A stretch of DNA of 64,000 bases, taken from the NCBI GenBank assembly GCA_036924085.1, contig JAVGWX010000003.1, positions 117,487,264-117,551,263 on the forward strand, read 5' to 3'. Within the stretch, counting starts at the first letter, position 1. Every line of letters starts with the position of its first letter. This document shows, piece after piece, positions 1-12,039 of this stretch. Both the position numbers and the translations under genes were made by a program. The DNA is from Ariolimax columbianus. Lineage: Eukaryota; Mollusca; Gastropoda; Stylommatophora; Arionidae. Under the pieces are notes generated by a model. The model saw only the letters and a list, made by a program, of their open reading frames with translations, was not told the origin of the DNA and did no database searches.

Positions 1-362
1 GATCGAGATCAAGATGTTGAGCAGCACATGAGCTGCAGTGGTCAGCGGCCCATAGCTGACTGCTAGCGTCAGGGCCAGCGAACCATAGCTGCCAAGACCC
101 TTCTACACCTCCACGCAGTGATCCTAGATAACAGGCTGCAGCAGGGCAGACTGGCTAAGGAGAAGGGATCGAAGAGGGAATGCTAACCCGGTACTCAAAA
201 AATGCTTGCGGAAGTCAGATGTGTTGGACCGAAAGGTGCAAATATCGCAGCCAAGCTTTAAACTACGACACAATGCATTCCGTTCTCTGGACTACATTCT
301 GCTACTTAAGCCCTTTCAGGGTTTGGTAGTGGGAGATTGAGAACGAACAAGGAAGAAGAAGA
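1..362 (+). mobile_element. SINE-like retroposon with (GAA)n tail, family G
   Basis: Ends GGTAGTGGGAGATTGAGAAC followed by a (GAA)n tail. The same sequence recurs at 3780-4105 (+), 13095-13390 (minus) and 35229-35390 (+, short copy). Shared landmarks are TGTTGGACCGAAAGGTGCAA and CGACACAATGCATTCC. No protein-coding frame; the 5' end is cut by the window edge. The GAA tail is also that of the I-like LINE in this window. Confidence 0.7.
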
Positions 363-364
363 AA

Positions 365-900
365 CAACTGATCATTGATAATGCTTGGAATAATGATGTT
401 GTAATATATATTGATGGATCTATACTGCACAATAAGATATCTGGTTGAGGCTTCTTTGATAGAGTGAGAGGTAAGGTCATTGCTGGGTGAGATTAGAGAT
501 TGAAGTAGTGACTTCGACTATGAGGTGGCTAATGAGAGCCATTATCATTTATGACTTTCCATCTTTGATTCAGAAGGTACAAAAGTGTTGGCTATAACAT
601 GAGTGGATAGCAGGCATTGAGGCCTCAAACCTTTGGGATCTTATGTGGATCTACTATATTGGTCATGCTGGGGCTATACACCTTAGTTGGAGCATTGGAA
701 ATGAGTAGAGATGACAATTCAAAGTTGATCAATGACCACCTCACAGATAATGACAATGCAATCAATGAATCGACAATCCACAGATTGCAAAGTATTGAAA
801 TCATATGTGGATTCAGCAGAGAGGAATTCCTTAGAGGATGGAGTTAGAGTGCAAGTTATTTACACCCTTCATCATTTACTAAGTGAGACTGACTACCTAT
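365..900 (+). mobile_element. LINE relic with RNase H fragment
   Basis: Broken frames read VVIYIDGSILHNKISG and later WIYYIGHAGV, matching the IYTDGS....SGWGF and WIYCPGHAGV motifs of RNase H domains in Ingi/Vingi-type LINEs. Stops and frameshifts throughout. The 76-residue frame at 617-847 is the tail of this domain, not a gene. Confidence 0.6.
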
Positions 901-1139
901 GAATCTTGACAGGAGTGCAGTGACGTCAATTCTTAACAGAACAGAATAGAAATTTTGAATTGGATTCTACAAATTTAAATTACATTATAACAAACAATAC
1001 ATTAAGTAAAATACAGTAATCCTCCATAAAACATACTTGAGTAACTTTACACACACATCTGTTACAGTAAATTGACAAGTAACCGTATAAATATTTTATC
1101 CACCAAGAATGAGTTACAAATTATACATTATGAATTACT

Positions 1140-1207
1140 ATCTTTCCATGGGGTGTCTTCATGAGTGCCTCAATGACCATACTGGTTACGGGATGACCTG
1201 ACCTAAT
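1140..1207 (+). mobile_element. 3' end relic of the RTE-like LINE
   Basis: Ends TGGTTACGGGATGACCTGAC, the same 3' terminus seen at 7375, 11445 and, inverted, at 37410 and 63845. Only the last 70 bp is left. Confidence 0.55.
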
Positions 1208-1464
1208 CCTTCCCCACTTTAGATAGTTATTCAGTATTTAAGAAGAAACAATGAAACCGCATATACCTTGTCGACATTATGAAATACTTTAAATAAAATA
1301 GATAGACCTAGATATCTAAATAAAATTGGGACTATAAAAACTATTTCTCTAATTAAGCCAAGATAAACAGGTGCACAGACTATGTATATATTAAAATATA
1401 TTATTGCTGATCTATGATTCAGTTGAGTATTTTTATTTTGCAATTTAACATTTCTGCCTGTATG

Positions 1465-1640
1465 GATCTTCTGGCCCCTACTGGGAAGGAATGATTAGTA
1501 GCACTGTTCTCTCCTGCATGTCCTAAATGGTGATTAATTAGAATAATATAAAGAGTTAGCAGCATCATGATGTAAAACCTATACAGAAACTTCTACTACA
1601 GAGTGCACCACAGAATCTGCTCTGGCACAGACATCCTGCC
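1465..1640 (+). repeat. Interspersed repeat family H copy
   Basis: Shares the order TACTGGGRA, CTGCATGT..TAAA.GGTGA, CATCATG.TGTAAAA, CTACTACAGA with copies at 4195-4420, 7445-7660, 9540-9640, 39945-40120 and, inverted, 30640-30790. No coding capacity and no clear tRNA promoter; probably an old SINE-like family. Confidence 0.45.
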
Positions 1641-2850
1641 CTATCTAGTGTGCTTAAAATAGATACATAGGAAGTTCACACTGTATTGAAAAGCTAGTTA
1701 ATTGTGCCTGATTAAGATACATTCTCGTTTGACCTGAGCTTTGTTAGAAGTGGATTGGAGAAGAAGAAGAAAAAAGGTAATATTTAACATTAAACTAACA
1801 AACAACTACAAACTTTTTGTCTATATGTGTAGTTGAGTTTGTTGGGTCTCTTTGAAATAGAACCCACGTGTGAGATTTTGTTTAAAAAAAAAGAGTAAAA
1901 AGCAAATACAAAACTCCACCCTGATCCGATAATTATTCCTTTCTTCTTAGAGGTTTAGAAAAATAAAAGGGTTTTATGTGCAAAAATAGTTAGATGTACG
2001 TACATGTATCAGAGACGTTATGTCTATTGATTTCTATGTCATTAAAAATGTTACAGAGGCCTGAAAGTGGAGCAAATAGTAGTAACACTGTAACATGCCA
2101 GGCATATTGTAGGAGGTGATTAAAGAGGTGACCAGGACATTGGGGCTAGCTACTACATTCTATAGAAACTTTATACTTCAAAAACTTAAACAAATATGGG
2201 CAGGTCAACATTTGTTGACTTGGTGTGTATTTTTTGAAGACCTATGCTCCACAGAGAGCTGAAAAGTTGTGATTAATTGATAGAAACCTGACAGAAAATA
2301 AAACATATTTGTACCATGCTGTAGTTTACACAGCTGTAAATTGGTACCTCATTCGGTGTTAGAGAGTTGACAAAACAGTGAGGAAAGGAGCAGATCAATT
2401 TCCCTAAAAAATGTCAAGACTTCTAGCATTTCATACCTTACATAAGTATCTGCTATTTTTTATTAATATAAGATTTTATCTGCTTGATCAAGCCATGTCC
2501 TGTTCAATCATGGCTATAGACTACCTGCTGGTTATATGCCGATATGTTTTGTTTTTGTTTGAATTGTGACCCTTTCTTTTATAGTGTCTTGTTGGGACCT
2601 TTGGTTGTTTATTTGATTGTGCCTTTACTCTCATTCAACCATAACAAGAACTTCAGCTCTGACAGGGGCTGTCTCCAGCTCTAAAAAGGACTTGTGCTTT
2701 AATTAGTGTGTGATGCATCCCAGAGGCTTGATACTTTTGGTTGTGTTATTTCTATTAGATTGTGTGACATTATTTATCTGTTAGTACCAAAAAGGCATTC
2801 AACATTGTTATTTTTTAACAGTCTGCCAGAAATGTCATGGTAATTTACAG
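1641..2850. other. No gene recognised
   Basis: AT-rich sequence without exon signatures. A family-H-like fragment may occur at 2085-2185 (CATGCCAGG...TGTAGGAGGTGA). Otherwise I see nothing. Confidence 0.5.
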
Positions 2851-2884
2851 TTTCATGAATCATATAACCATACTACAGAGACAG

Positions 2885-3035
2885 AATAGAAGTAAGTAGC
2901 TACTCCTTTGCAGAACATCGCTTCTTAAAACTACCAACATATTTGGCTGTTTTAGTCTTGAGCGTGATTTGAACCGAGTGCGCTTGGATTGTGAAACTGA
3001 TGTTTCACCCCTAGGCCACGCAGCCTCCATAGGGA
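2885..3035 (-). mobile_element. tRNA-derived SINE, family T2
   Basis: On the minus strand it begins GGAGGCTGCGTGGCCTAGGG with a tRNA-like A box (TGGCCTAGGGGTGAAA) and a B box (GGTTCAAATCA) about 35 bp further on, followed by a body that recurs at 25585-25790. The spacing fits an internal Pol III promoter. Confidence 0.6.
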
Positions 3036-3779
3036 CAGATGCAATCATAAAAGTTCAAAATTTAAGCAGCTAAAAATATAAGAAAGAGGCTGCCAAAATA
3101 TGCCAGTGAAATGCTATCAGAATGTGTAAACAAGAACATGGAAGGATCAAAGCAGTGATGACTTATTCAAAATATTTAAATAGCAATGAGAAATAAGTGT
3201 GGAATAAGCAGTTACAGACAAGATAATAACAAACACACTTGTTGCATTTTTCTTCTGTCAAATCAATTTGTTGGAATGTGAGAGTCAAAGTAGCAGTAAT
3301 ATCAAATTATAAGACATTTAAAGATTAACCAAACAAATATGTAGGGGAAGCATATATCAATTAAACAAATGACAAGAAGACAAATTTATAGCCAAGTAAA
3401 AGTAAAATAAAAAGAGTTTTCAATGACAAATAATGCACATGTATAAAAGTTGTGATGAAATTCAAATTGAGACAGTCAAACAGGAGAAGATTGTTACCAA
3501 TTTTACACTGAGCCATTCCATTGAGATCATATAATGAACTTATAATCTACAATTAACATCAGTCTGGTCAGTGAGGTGGAGATCAAGGGGATTGACAGCG
3601 TAAGTCTTCATAATGGTGAGTTTACTGAGCAGCTTTGCAATGTTCTACAGCCAGGAGGGTCTCGGTCCACCTTATCAATTATGTCTCGGGATGCATGACG
3701 TGCCACTTTAATCCACTATCACAGAAACAGCATCAAACGCTAGCTCAACTCAGTACAAATATCTAACAGACAGCAAGAA

Positions 3780-4105
3780 TGGGGCTAAGATGCAGCATTG
3801 CATGAGATGATAGCAACTAGTGACTCATAGCTGGCTGCTTGCATCAGGCTCAGCAAACTATAACTGACCAAGACCATATTCTATTTCCATGTGGCAGCCC
3901 TAGAAACAGGCTGCTTTAGTCACTAGTGTAGTCTGGCCAAGGAATAGGAGTCACAGAGGGAAGGCAAACTAGATTCTCAAAAAAGCCAGCTCAAATCAAA
4001 TGTGTCGGACCAAAAGGCACAGGTAATGCAGCTTAAAATATGACACAATGTCTCAATGTACTTTTCATGACGATCTCTGAAGAAGAAGAAGAACAGGAAG
4101 AACAT
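3780..4105 (+). mobile_element. SINE-like retroposon, family G
   Basis: Second copy of the family at 1-362, with landmarks CATAGCTGGCTGCTTGCATC, TGTCGGACCAAAAGGCACAG and a GAAGAAGAAGAA end. Diverged, no coding frame. Confidence 0.6.
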
Positions 4106-4194
4106 TAACAGGCTCTTCTAAAATAATCAACTTTTCTCTGATACAATTTTACAAGACAATAACCGCATAGACTAGAGTGGCACCAGGGTAGAAA

Positions 4195-4420
4195 ACAAAG
4201 GTGCACTATAACCTTACAACTGTCTTAGATAGTAGCTCCTCTTCTACCCTTGGGTGTAGAAGTTTGTAACCTTACAAGCATGTTGTAAATGATGACTAAA
4301 GAGGATTGTGTTTGGAACTAACAAACTTCATCATGTAACACATATTGTTACAGAACCACTGCTACAAGTGTTAACATAAGTGTTGTAATTCAGGCTTCCT
4401 GAAAGGAGTATTTAATAATG
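4195..4420 (+). repeat. Interspersed repeat family H copy
   Basis: Contains AGCATGTTGTAAATGATGAC, CTTCATCATGTAACA and CAGGCTTCCTGAAAGG, in the same order as other family H copies. Confidence 0.5.
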
Positions 4421-4554
4421 CTTTGTTGTATGGTGCAAAATGGAGAGTACAAGGAGAATTTACTACATAACAGACAATCAAGAAACAACAAAATATACCT
4501 GAAACTATAGCTATGTAACAATGTAGAAAACAAAATGGCAGCAGCATTTGATAT

Positions 4555-5395
4555 TATACGATTTTAAGTTATTATTGACAGTAAGACATAAAAAGCAGGC
4601 TGAAAGCAGGATTTGATAGTAAACTATTTCAAGTTATTGTTGACAACAAGACATCAAAAACAGGCTGGCAGCAGGATTTGATAGTAAACTATTTCAAGTT
4701 ATTGTTGACAACAAGACATCAAAAACAGGCTGGCAGCAGGATTTGATAGTAAACTATTTCAAGTTATTGTTGACAACAAGACATCAAAAACAGGCTGGCA
4801 GCAGGATTTGATAGTAAACTGTTTCAAGTTATTGTTGACAACAAGACATCAAAAACAGGCTGGCAGCAGGATTTGATAGTAAACTATTTCAAGTTATTGT
4901 TGACAACAAGACATCAAAAACAGGCTGGCAGCAGGATTTGATAGTAAACTGTTTCAAGTTATTGTTGACAACATGACATCAAAAACAGACTGGCAGCAGG
5001 ATTTGATAGTAAACTATTTCAAGTTATTGTTGACAATAAGACATAAAAAACAGACTGGCAGCAGGATTTGATAGTAAACTGTTTCAAGTTATTGTTGACA
5101 ACAAGACATCAAAAACAGGCTGGCAGCAGGATTTGATAGGAAACTGTTTCAAGTTATTGTTGACAACAAGACATCAAAAACAGGCTGGCAGCAGGATTTG
5201 ATAGTAAACTGTTTCAAGTTATTGTTGACAACAAGACATCAAAAACAGACTGGCAGCAGGATTTGATAGTAAACTGTTTCAAGTTATTGTTGACAACAAG
5301 ACATCAAAAACAGACTGGCAGCAGGATTTGATAGTATAAGATTTTAAGTTATTGTTGACAATAAGACTTGAAAAAAGCTGACTGACTAGAAAATT
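4555..5395. repeat. 65-bp tandem array, about 12 units
   Basis: Unit core GCAGGATTTGATAGTAAACT, then TTCAAGTTATTGTTGACA and ACAAGACATCAAAAACAGGC. Exact period 65 (for example 4681, 4746). Central units differ by only a few bases; the outer units are more diverged, the usual gradient of an array homogenised in its middle. Confidence 0.95.
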
Positions 5396-5510
5396 TAATT
5401 GAGTATTGAAGATATTTCGTGGAGCCCTAATAAAAAAAAATTGATGTTTTAACAAGCTTGTGTCAGATAGAAAGGAAGAGGCAGTATAAATGTCACATTC
5501 ATGCATGACT

Positions 5511-5735
5511 AACAATGTGATTAGGTCATGGAGCTAACAATGTGATTAGGTCATTGAGATAACGATGTGATTAGGTCACGGAACTAACAATGTCATTAGG
5601 TCATAAAGCTAACAATGTGATTAGGTCATGGAGTTAACAATGTGATTAGGTCATGGAGCTTACAATGTGATTAGATAATTGAGCTAACAATGTAATTAGG
5701 TCACAGAGCTAACAATGTGATTAGATCATTGCACA
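5511..5735. repeat. 25-bp tandem array, 9 units
   Basis: Unit AACAATGTGATTAGGTCATG + GAGCT, nine times with scattered substitutions. It lies 116 bp past the 65-bp array and is unrelated to it in sequence. Confidence 0.93.
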
Positions 5736-5739
5736 CCAA

Positions 5740-6920
5740 GAGGAACTAACCATCAACTCTTTAGGTAAGAGAAAGTACATGAATATGTTAAGAAAAATAT
5801 ATTATGGAAGATGTTAAAAACATAAAGTTAACAGTGCAGACACAAAACAGCATCATATGAAAGAAAGTTGTACTGACAGTCATTAAACAGAATAATAACA
5901 GTATAAGAAAGTAAGTTAATTTAAAATAAATGTACAGCTCAATAACAAAATGGTCAAAAACTCTACAAGAGTATGAAAAAAGCTGTCTATTAAAAGACAT
6001 ATAAAATTCTTCTTCTATATAGACAAAAAAAAACATGAATCAATCAGGGATCAAGATAATGTCAACAAACTGTTACATACAGATGACCAACACATGAAGA
6101 CAAAAAACAGAAAAACATGTAAAAGCTATAAATATGTGAAGATAAACATAATAAAACTAAAATTTCAGCAGAAACAAGATAAATCATTATATAAAAACAG
6201 ATTACAGAGTTGAACAAATTCAAGAACTGAAGAGTATAGGCTATATTTTTACCATCCATGGAAGACTTACATAGCTGAGAGCCAATTCACCAGTTATAAA
6301 ACAGCTTAATCTCTTTAACACCCTGTTGTCACACCAGAGGTAAAACAACAAATGACGAATAGCATTGTGCTATTAAAGCCTAACATAGACACTGAATAAA
6401 GTATTTCTACAAAAATTTAAAAATTCTGAGATGCTTGAAAATTGTAGCACATAAGAGAAAGCAGAGATAAGAATAAGAAATGATCTTATATGGGAGTCAA
6501 AAACAAACTATGGATGGAAAAGAGACAAGGTGGAAACATGGCTGGCCTATTATTTTATGTTGGGTCAAGCAGTGCTGACATGACTTCATAATGAGCAAAC
6601 TGTAAGGTGGCTAACACATTTCAGTGATGACAATAGGTATGTTGCTGATGATTTTCACATGCCACTTAGCTTGCAAATGTAGGCCACAAACGCAAACAAG
6701 ATCTTAAAGGGCCTATGCTAGTCAGCATATCACATTAAGAAAAATGGTTCACACAACTTAATGATCTGTTATGTTTGATCTGCTAAATTTTCTGTTCTAA
6801 GTAAAGTTTCTGTTCATTCTAACTTGATAAACATTTTTACTATTTATGACTCAGTCATCTGTCTTTCTGCCTCTTCGTTAAATATGGCAGGATAAGCGGC
6901 TTGCCCTCAGCATAAAAGTT
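5740..6920. other. No gene recognised
   Basis: AT-rich. Short minus-strand frames rich in Phe/Tyr/Ile are typical of random AT-rich sequence; no splice-bounded exon or domain seen. Confidence 0.5.
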
Positions 6921-6929
6921 AGACTAATG

Positions 6930-7397
6930 CACTCATTGGTGCTCTCAATATTTTTGTAGACCTGTGAGACTTGGACCATTGCTGCGGATATACAGTGCAG
7001 AAAACATGCAATCGAAATGTGATGCTTTAGAAGACTCTTAAATTTTACATATAAGTATCGTGGCACGAACGTAGAAATATGACGAAAAGTGTAAAGTGCA
7101 ATTGGACGTTTTGATGATCTGTTCACAGCTATCAAAAGGTGAAAGATGTCTTGGTATGGGCATGTCACGAGGTCCAACAGAATTACAAATTTGATACAGC
7201 ATGGTTCCGTACCAGGAAAGAGAGGACAGGGACATTCAAGGAAGAGATGGGCAGACAACATCACTGAGTGGTCAAACCTTCGTCCCAGAGAAGCACGACT
7301 GGCGGCAGCAGACAAGGGAGATGGTGTGAGATTGTGAGAGTGTCTTCAAGTGTGCCCCAACGACCTGATGGGTTACGGAATGAACTGAACTGAACAT
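6930..7397 (+). mobile_element. RTE-like LINE, 3' fragment
   Basis: The frame from 7146 reads MSWYGHVTRSN, then PGKRGQGHSRKRWADNITEW and LRPREARLAAAD: the conserved C-terminal region of LINE reverse transcriptase ORFs (W.GHV.R....PGKR.RGRP..RW.D). It ends CCCAACGACCTGATGGGTTA and a degraded GGTTACGGAATGAACTGA terminus. Confidence 0.75.
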
Positions 7398-7444
7398 CTG
7401 TCTTTTTTGTTTTTTTCTTTTTAACCAAAACAATTTCTTACTAT

Positions 7445-7660
7445 TAATGGCCCCTCTCAAGTGGATCCTAGATGTCCTTTACTGGGGGGAGAGAACAGAA
7501 CCACTGTATCTCCATGCATGTTATAAAAGGTGACCAAATCAAGTTGTGCAAGGCGCTATCAACCTAACTGCAAATTGTATAAAACAAATTGCCACAGAAG
7601 CCACCACTACAGAAGCATAGAGCGTATTTTGGCTCAGGCTTCCTAAATGAGGACAACTAA
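7445..7660 (+). repeat. Interspersed repeat family H copy
   Basis: Best-preserved copy: TCCTTTACTGGGGGGAGAGA, CCATGCATGTTATAAAAGGT, CACCACTACAGAAG, CAGGCTTCCTAAATGAGG. Confidence 0.5.
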
Positions 7661-7689
7661 TGTGCTGGCCCTATATTCCGGCTGGAGTG

Positions 7690-8890
7690 AAAAATGAACA
7701 AGAAGACTATTTTTGATCTAGTAAACTTGATGCCCTTTTATATGCTAAATATTCTTACTATTAATGATCTTGCAAAGAAGAAATTGCTGATCAAATATGA
7801 CCACCATTTATCTACTTTATTGACTATGAAAAAGCCTTTGATCGATTCCCCAGGAAAACATTTTATCAGATGTTGCAACAATTAAGTATAGAGAAACCAA
7901 TCATTAAGTTATCCAGAATCTATAAGAAAATTAAGAGACAATTACTTCAATCAAAGAAGCATTAACTGATTTAGTTTCATTAAGATAGGAGGTATTGACA
8001 GCGTTGCTTGCTTTCACAGGGTCTCTATAATACATATTCTCAGTTGATGATGGAAAAAGTTGTTCTGAGTTATAACAGGGGTGTCAAAGTCATTGGAATG
8101 AAAGTTAATGCTATCAAATTTGCCAATGATCAAACCATAGTTGGAGGATCAGTAGCAAGCAGCGTTGCAAGTGCTGCTTGAGAAAATGAACAGCAGAGCC
8201 AAAGAGTTTAGCATGAAAATAAACACATTGAAAATAAGACTGTATTAATAGCCTAGCAACATATGCAAATGAATATAATAATAAATGGAGAAATAATTGA
8301 AAAAGTACAGTTTTTTTTACATATTTAGGGTTAACCATTACAGTAGATGCCACCAGATGCACGCAATGCGACATAAATTCAGAGGACTGCAATGGCAAAA
8401 AATGAATTAAGAGAACAACAGAAACTGCTAACCTCAAAGAATATCAGGATAGAACTAAAGAAAAGAATGATCACTACTCATGTACGACTAATTGCACTAT
8501 ATGGGGCTGAAACATAGACTCTGGCAAAGAAAAATGAAAAAAGATTGGAAACATGGTGCTACCATAGAATAGAATGTGTAAGCTGGATAGAAAGAAGACC
8601 CAATGACAATGTCCTCCTTGAGGTAGGAGCACAAAGACAACTGTTGAAAATAATTAAAAAATGAAGATAGTGTTGGCAATTAAACAACATATGGCTTGGA
8701 AGTCTACTGCAGAAGATACTGGAGGACAAGATCTATGAAAAGGAGGAAACAGGGGACCAAGACTCACCTTTACATCTCAGGCCTGCAGAGACATTAAAGT
8801 TTGAACTAATGCTGAAATGAAGAAAGCTGTAGAGAATGGGGTCAAATGGAAAGAAACACTTACTGACAGTCTTATGACAGACCAACTAAA
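7690..8890 (+). mobile_element. LINE relic with RT and C-terminal fragments
   Basis: Broken frames give YEKAFDRFPRKTFYQ near 7818 (RT motif D.EKAFD), then VIGMKVNAIKFANDQTI near 8090, where the usual FADD active-site box reads FAND, then VRLIALYGAE near 8490 (the LLYG.E.W motif). Many stops; inactive. Confidence 0.7.
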
Positions 8891-9058
8891 TAATGATGAT
8901 GAAACTTTATGATCTTTTATATCATAAATTTTCCTAATATGTTCCATTTTTGATTATTTGTGTTCCTTTTATTTAATAATCTTTCTTGCAACCTTTGCTC
9001 AAGTAAACTATCAGGGTACTAAACTTTCTTACTAGTTATGATGTAGAATTGTTTCTGC

Positions 9059-9064
9059 TTTATT
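9059..9064 (-). promoter_or_regulatory. Candidate polyadenylation signal of the cyclase gene
   Basis: AATAAA on the minus strand, about 215 nt past the stop codon. A second AATAAA lies at 8968-8973. Either is plausibly positioned, but such hexamers are common in AT-rich DNA and no transcript end is available. Confidence 0.35.
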
Positions 9065-9277
9065 CGGAATATGTTAAACTTTACAGGCTACTATTGACAT
9101 AGTAAATTTGAGTGCTATATATTTTAGGCTGTTGTTTTCATCACTTACACAACACTTCCCACACACAAAAAAAAAAATACAGATACAAAAATAGCACCAT
9201 AAAACTGGTATCACTCAACCCACTTCACACCGACACAGGCAAACCTAATACATGCACAGTCATGTGCAAAACAGTTA

Positions 9278-9433
9278 TTAATCAAATGTTTGCATGTCTT
9301 CTAAAGACGCACTGGCTGGCATAGCATCCAGAAAGTAAGTCCTCATGTCACCCTTGCCTTTAACTTTCACTAGTCCTCTGAGACTCAAAGTGTAGCCACT
9401 AGAGCATAAGATATTGAAAACCTCTGAAGTTAC
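9278..9433 (-). CDS. Adenylyl cyclase terminal exon (end of C2 and C terminus)
   Basis: 51 codons and a TAA stop. It starts VTSEVFNILCSSGYTLSLRG, then VKVKGKGDMRTYFLD (AC5: VKVKGKGEMMTYFLN), whose lysine-rich loop supplies the phosphate-contacting Lys. A short tail follows (AMPASASLEDMQTFD). Acceptor ATCCTCACAACAG. Beyond the final strand the C terminus is only about 15 residues, close to the short C2 tail of AC5/6. The exon is the 3' end of the coding region; lower coordinates are 3'UTR and intergenic DNA. Confidence 0.97.
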   Translation of the reverse strand, partial: VTSEVFNILCSSGYTLSLRGLVKVKGKGDMRTYFLDAMPASASLEDMQTFD

Positions 9434-9539
9434 CTGTTGTGAGGATGAGTTTGAAATATGTGTTAATGTGTATTGGAATTTGAATTTCATTTGGCGTCGT
9501 AAAAACAGCATACGTATATGTACTTCATATTCAAACCCA

Positions 9540-9640
9540 GAGTACTTACAGATGCCATTTACTGGGGAGTATAGAACATGTTACTGTACCCTCATGCATG
9601 TTGTAAAGGTGACTAATGAGGGTTGTGCACAGTACTATGG
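9540..9640 (+). repeat. Interspersed repeat family H, partial copy
   Basis: CATTTACTGGGGAGTATAGA and CTCATGCATGTTGTAAAGGT. It runs straight into the 30-bp array. Confidence 0.45.
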
Positions 9641-9995
9641 AGATATCTACAGTGGTGGGTGACCCTATAGAAGCATCTGCAATGGTGGGTGAGCTTATGA
9701 GGACATCTACTGTGCTGGTTGAGCCTATGGAGACATTTACATTGGTAGATAGTCCTATGGGGACACCTGCAGTGGTGGATAGCCCTATTGAGACATCTAC
9801 ATTGGTGGATAGCCCTATTTAGACATCGACATTGATGAATAGCCCTATGGGGACATCTACAATGCTGGGTGACCATATGGAGACATCTATAGTGCTTTGT
9901 AGACATATAAAGACTTCTAAAGTGCTGTGTGGACATATTAGGACATCTACAGTAGTGGGTGGACCTATGGAGACATCTACAGTGTGGATGTGCTA
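9637..9995. repeat. 30-bp tandem array, about 12 units
   Basis: Unit close to GGTGGATAGCCCTATGGGGA + CATCTACAGT, 10 codons long, so long frames stay open on both strands (138 residues on minus, two of 63-68 on plus). Repetitive reading frames, not genes. Confidence 0.9.
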
Positions 9996-10029
9996 CAGTG
10001 TGCCTGAAAAGCTTCAATATTGATGTCAT

Positions 10030-11470
10030 CTCATTGGAGAGCTCTTACAGGCAGATGGGGAAGTAGTGGTGGAAGGCACACCACCTGACACACATTTGTA
10101 ACAAAATATGGGCGATAGAAAACTGGCCGCCGGACTTATGGACAAAATCAATGGTTATACCGTTACATAAGTCTGGAAATCTAAAGCTGTGTCAAAATTA
10201 CAGAACAATAAGCCTCATCAGCCACCTGATTGAAACCCCAAGCAGAGAACATCATTGCCGAGGAGCAAGCAGGGTTCAGACAGGGAAGAAGCACTACAGA
10301 ACAGATATTTAATTTAAGGCTGCTAAGCGAGAAATATCTAGAACAGCAGCAAAAACTGTATCATGTGTTTGTTGATTTTAAGAAGGCGTTTGGTAGGTTA
10401 TGGCATAACGCGCTATGGGCAACCATGAGGATATATAAAATCAACAAAAATATTTTAAAGGTCCTTAAACACCTGTATGACAAGGCGTCCAGCGCACTTT
10501 TTGTGAATGGGAGGCGAGGGGGACTGGTTTCGTACATAAGTTGGTGTGAGACAGGGTTGTACACTCTCTCCAACTCTTTTCAATATATTCCTTGAGGGAA
10601 TTATGAGTGTAGCACTTGGTACTGTCAAGATAGGTGGCCGAACGATTACCAACCTTCGTTTTGCAGATGATATTGACGGGTTGGTGGTTTCAGAAGCAGA
10701 ACTCCAGGAATGGGTCAGAAGGCTTGATGAAACCGCTCTTGACTATGGTATGGAGATAAACGGTAGAAAGACAAAATTAATGACTAACCATGCTGAGGGC
10801 TTCAACAGCAGGATAAAAGCTAATGGTCAGGAACTCAAAGTGGTTGACCGTTTTAAATATCTGAGATCGATTGTCAGTAATGAAGGATCAAAATGTGAAG
10901 TGTTGGCCAGAATAGCACAGACAATAGCGGCGCTTGCACTGCTTAACAAAATCTGGCAAGATAAATGGTTAGCACTAAGCATGAAAATCAGATTAATGGG
11001 TACACTGGTCTTGTAAATATTCCTCTATGCTTGTGAGACATTTGGACAGTTACAGCTGACCTTCAGCGAAGGATACAGGCCTCACAGATGAGATGTTTCC
11101 GAAGACTTTTAAATGTCATGTACAAAGATCGAGTTACAAATGAAGAAATATGAGATTGAATTACAACAGCAATAGGGCCTTTTGAAGGCCTCTTGGCAAC
11201 TGTCAAAAGAAGGAAACTCACTTGGTACGGTCACATATCGAGATCAAATGGTCTGGCAAATACGATCCTCCACGGAAAGGTGCAAGGCACACGATGAAGA
11301 GGCCGTCCCAAAAAGAGGTGGGAGGACAAGATAAAAGAATGGACCAATCTCCGACCAGAAGAGGGACAGGCAGCAGCCACTGACAGAGAAGGGTAGTATG
11401 GGGTTGTGAGGATGTCTTCATGTGTGCCCCAACGACTTCATCGGTTACGGGATGACCTAATCTGACCATA
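10030..11470 (+). mobile_element. RTE-like LINE, RT domain to 3' end
   Basis: A broken but clear reverse transcriptase: EEQAGFRQGRSTTEQIFNLR, VFVDFKKAFGRLWH (catalytic Asp in VDFKKAF), RQGCTLSPTLFNIFLEGIM, LRFADDIDGLV (FADD active site intact), GMEINGRKTKLM, followed after a frameshift near 10550 and stops after 11015 by the C-terminal region and GGTTACGGGATGACCTAATC. The upstream part (LLQADGEVVVE near 10045) corresponds to the 37571-38110 copy. 5' truncated; clade is tentative. Confidence 0.85.
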
Positions 11471-11803
11471 GGAGATGCTTGCACAAGACTGTACCACCTT
11501 GTGAGCTAGTATCACCATAGGTGCTCCGATTGCAGAGAGCACAGCCATCATGGAGATCCAGTGAAAGCTTGCTGACCAAAAAAAACAATACTCACAACGA
11601 TTCCACAGCCGGCTCCCCGCACGTGTGCCATGTATGTTGCAGGGTGTGTCGTTCCAGGATTGGTCTTCACAACCATCAGAGAAAATATTTCACAGCAATA
11701 GTCTGATGCTGTCCTCATCTTTGCTTGCAATGAGTAACTACTATTATGATCTACTGCTATAATAATAATCTAATATAAGCAAGAAACCCAAAAGAACATT
11801 GAC

Positions 11804-11928
11804 CTGTATTTTGCCAGGCACACCGGTTGAATCCATCCTGCTGGCCACATTAACTGTGTTGCCCCAGATGTCATAGTGAGGTTTTTTCATACCAATTACT
11901 CCTGCTACAACAGGCCCAATGTTCAATC
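11804..11928 (-). CDS. Adenylyl cyclase exon (C2 catalytic asparagine/arginine)
   Basis: Two nucleotides plus 41 codons: [19 protein letters not shown] then [20 protein letters not shown]. It carries the purine-contacting Asp (YDIWG) and the transition-state pair Asn and Arg (VNVASR), all at consensus positions, so the C2 half is predicted competent. Nearly identical to AC5 except MKKPH for ARKPQ. Acceptor TTGTTCACAG, donor CAG/GTCAAT. Confidence 0.98.
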
Positions 11929-12039
11929 CTGTGAACAAATAAAAATACACTTATAGAAAATTAGCTCAGATATTAGAAAGAAAATTCAATTCATTCTGAA
12001 CACTTATGTCTACAAAGGGAACTTCGACTACAAAATTAT

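Noticed and set aside
4555..5735. CRISPR-like array
   Set aside because: No unique spacers between constant repeats; these are plain tandem minisatellites in a eukaryotic genome.
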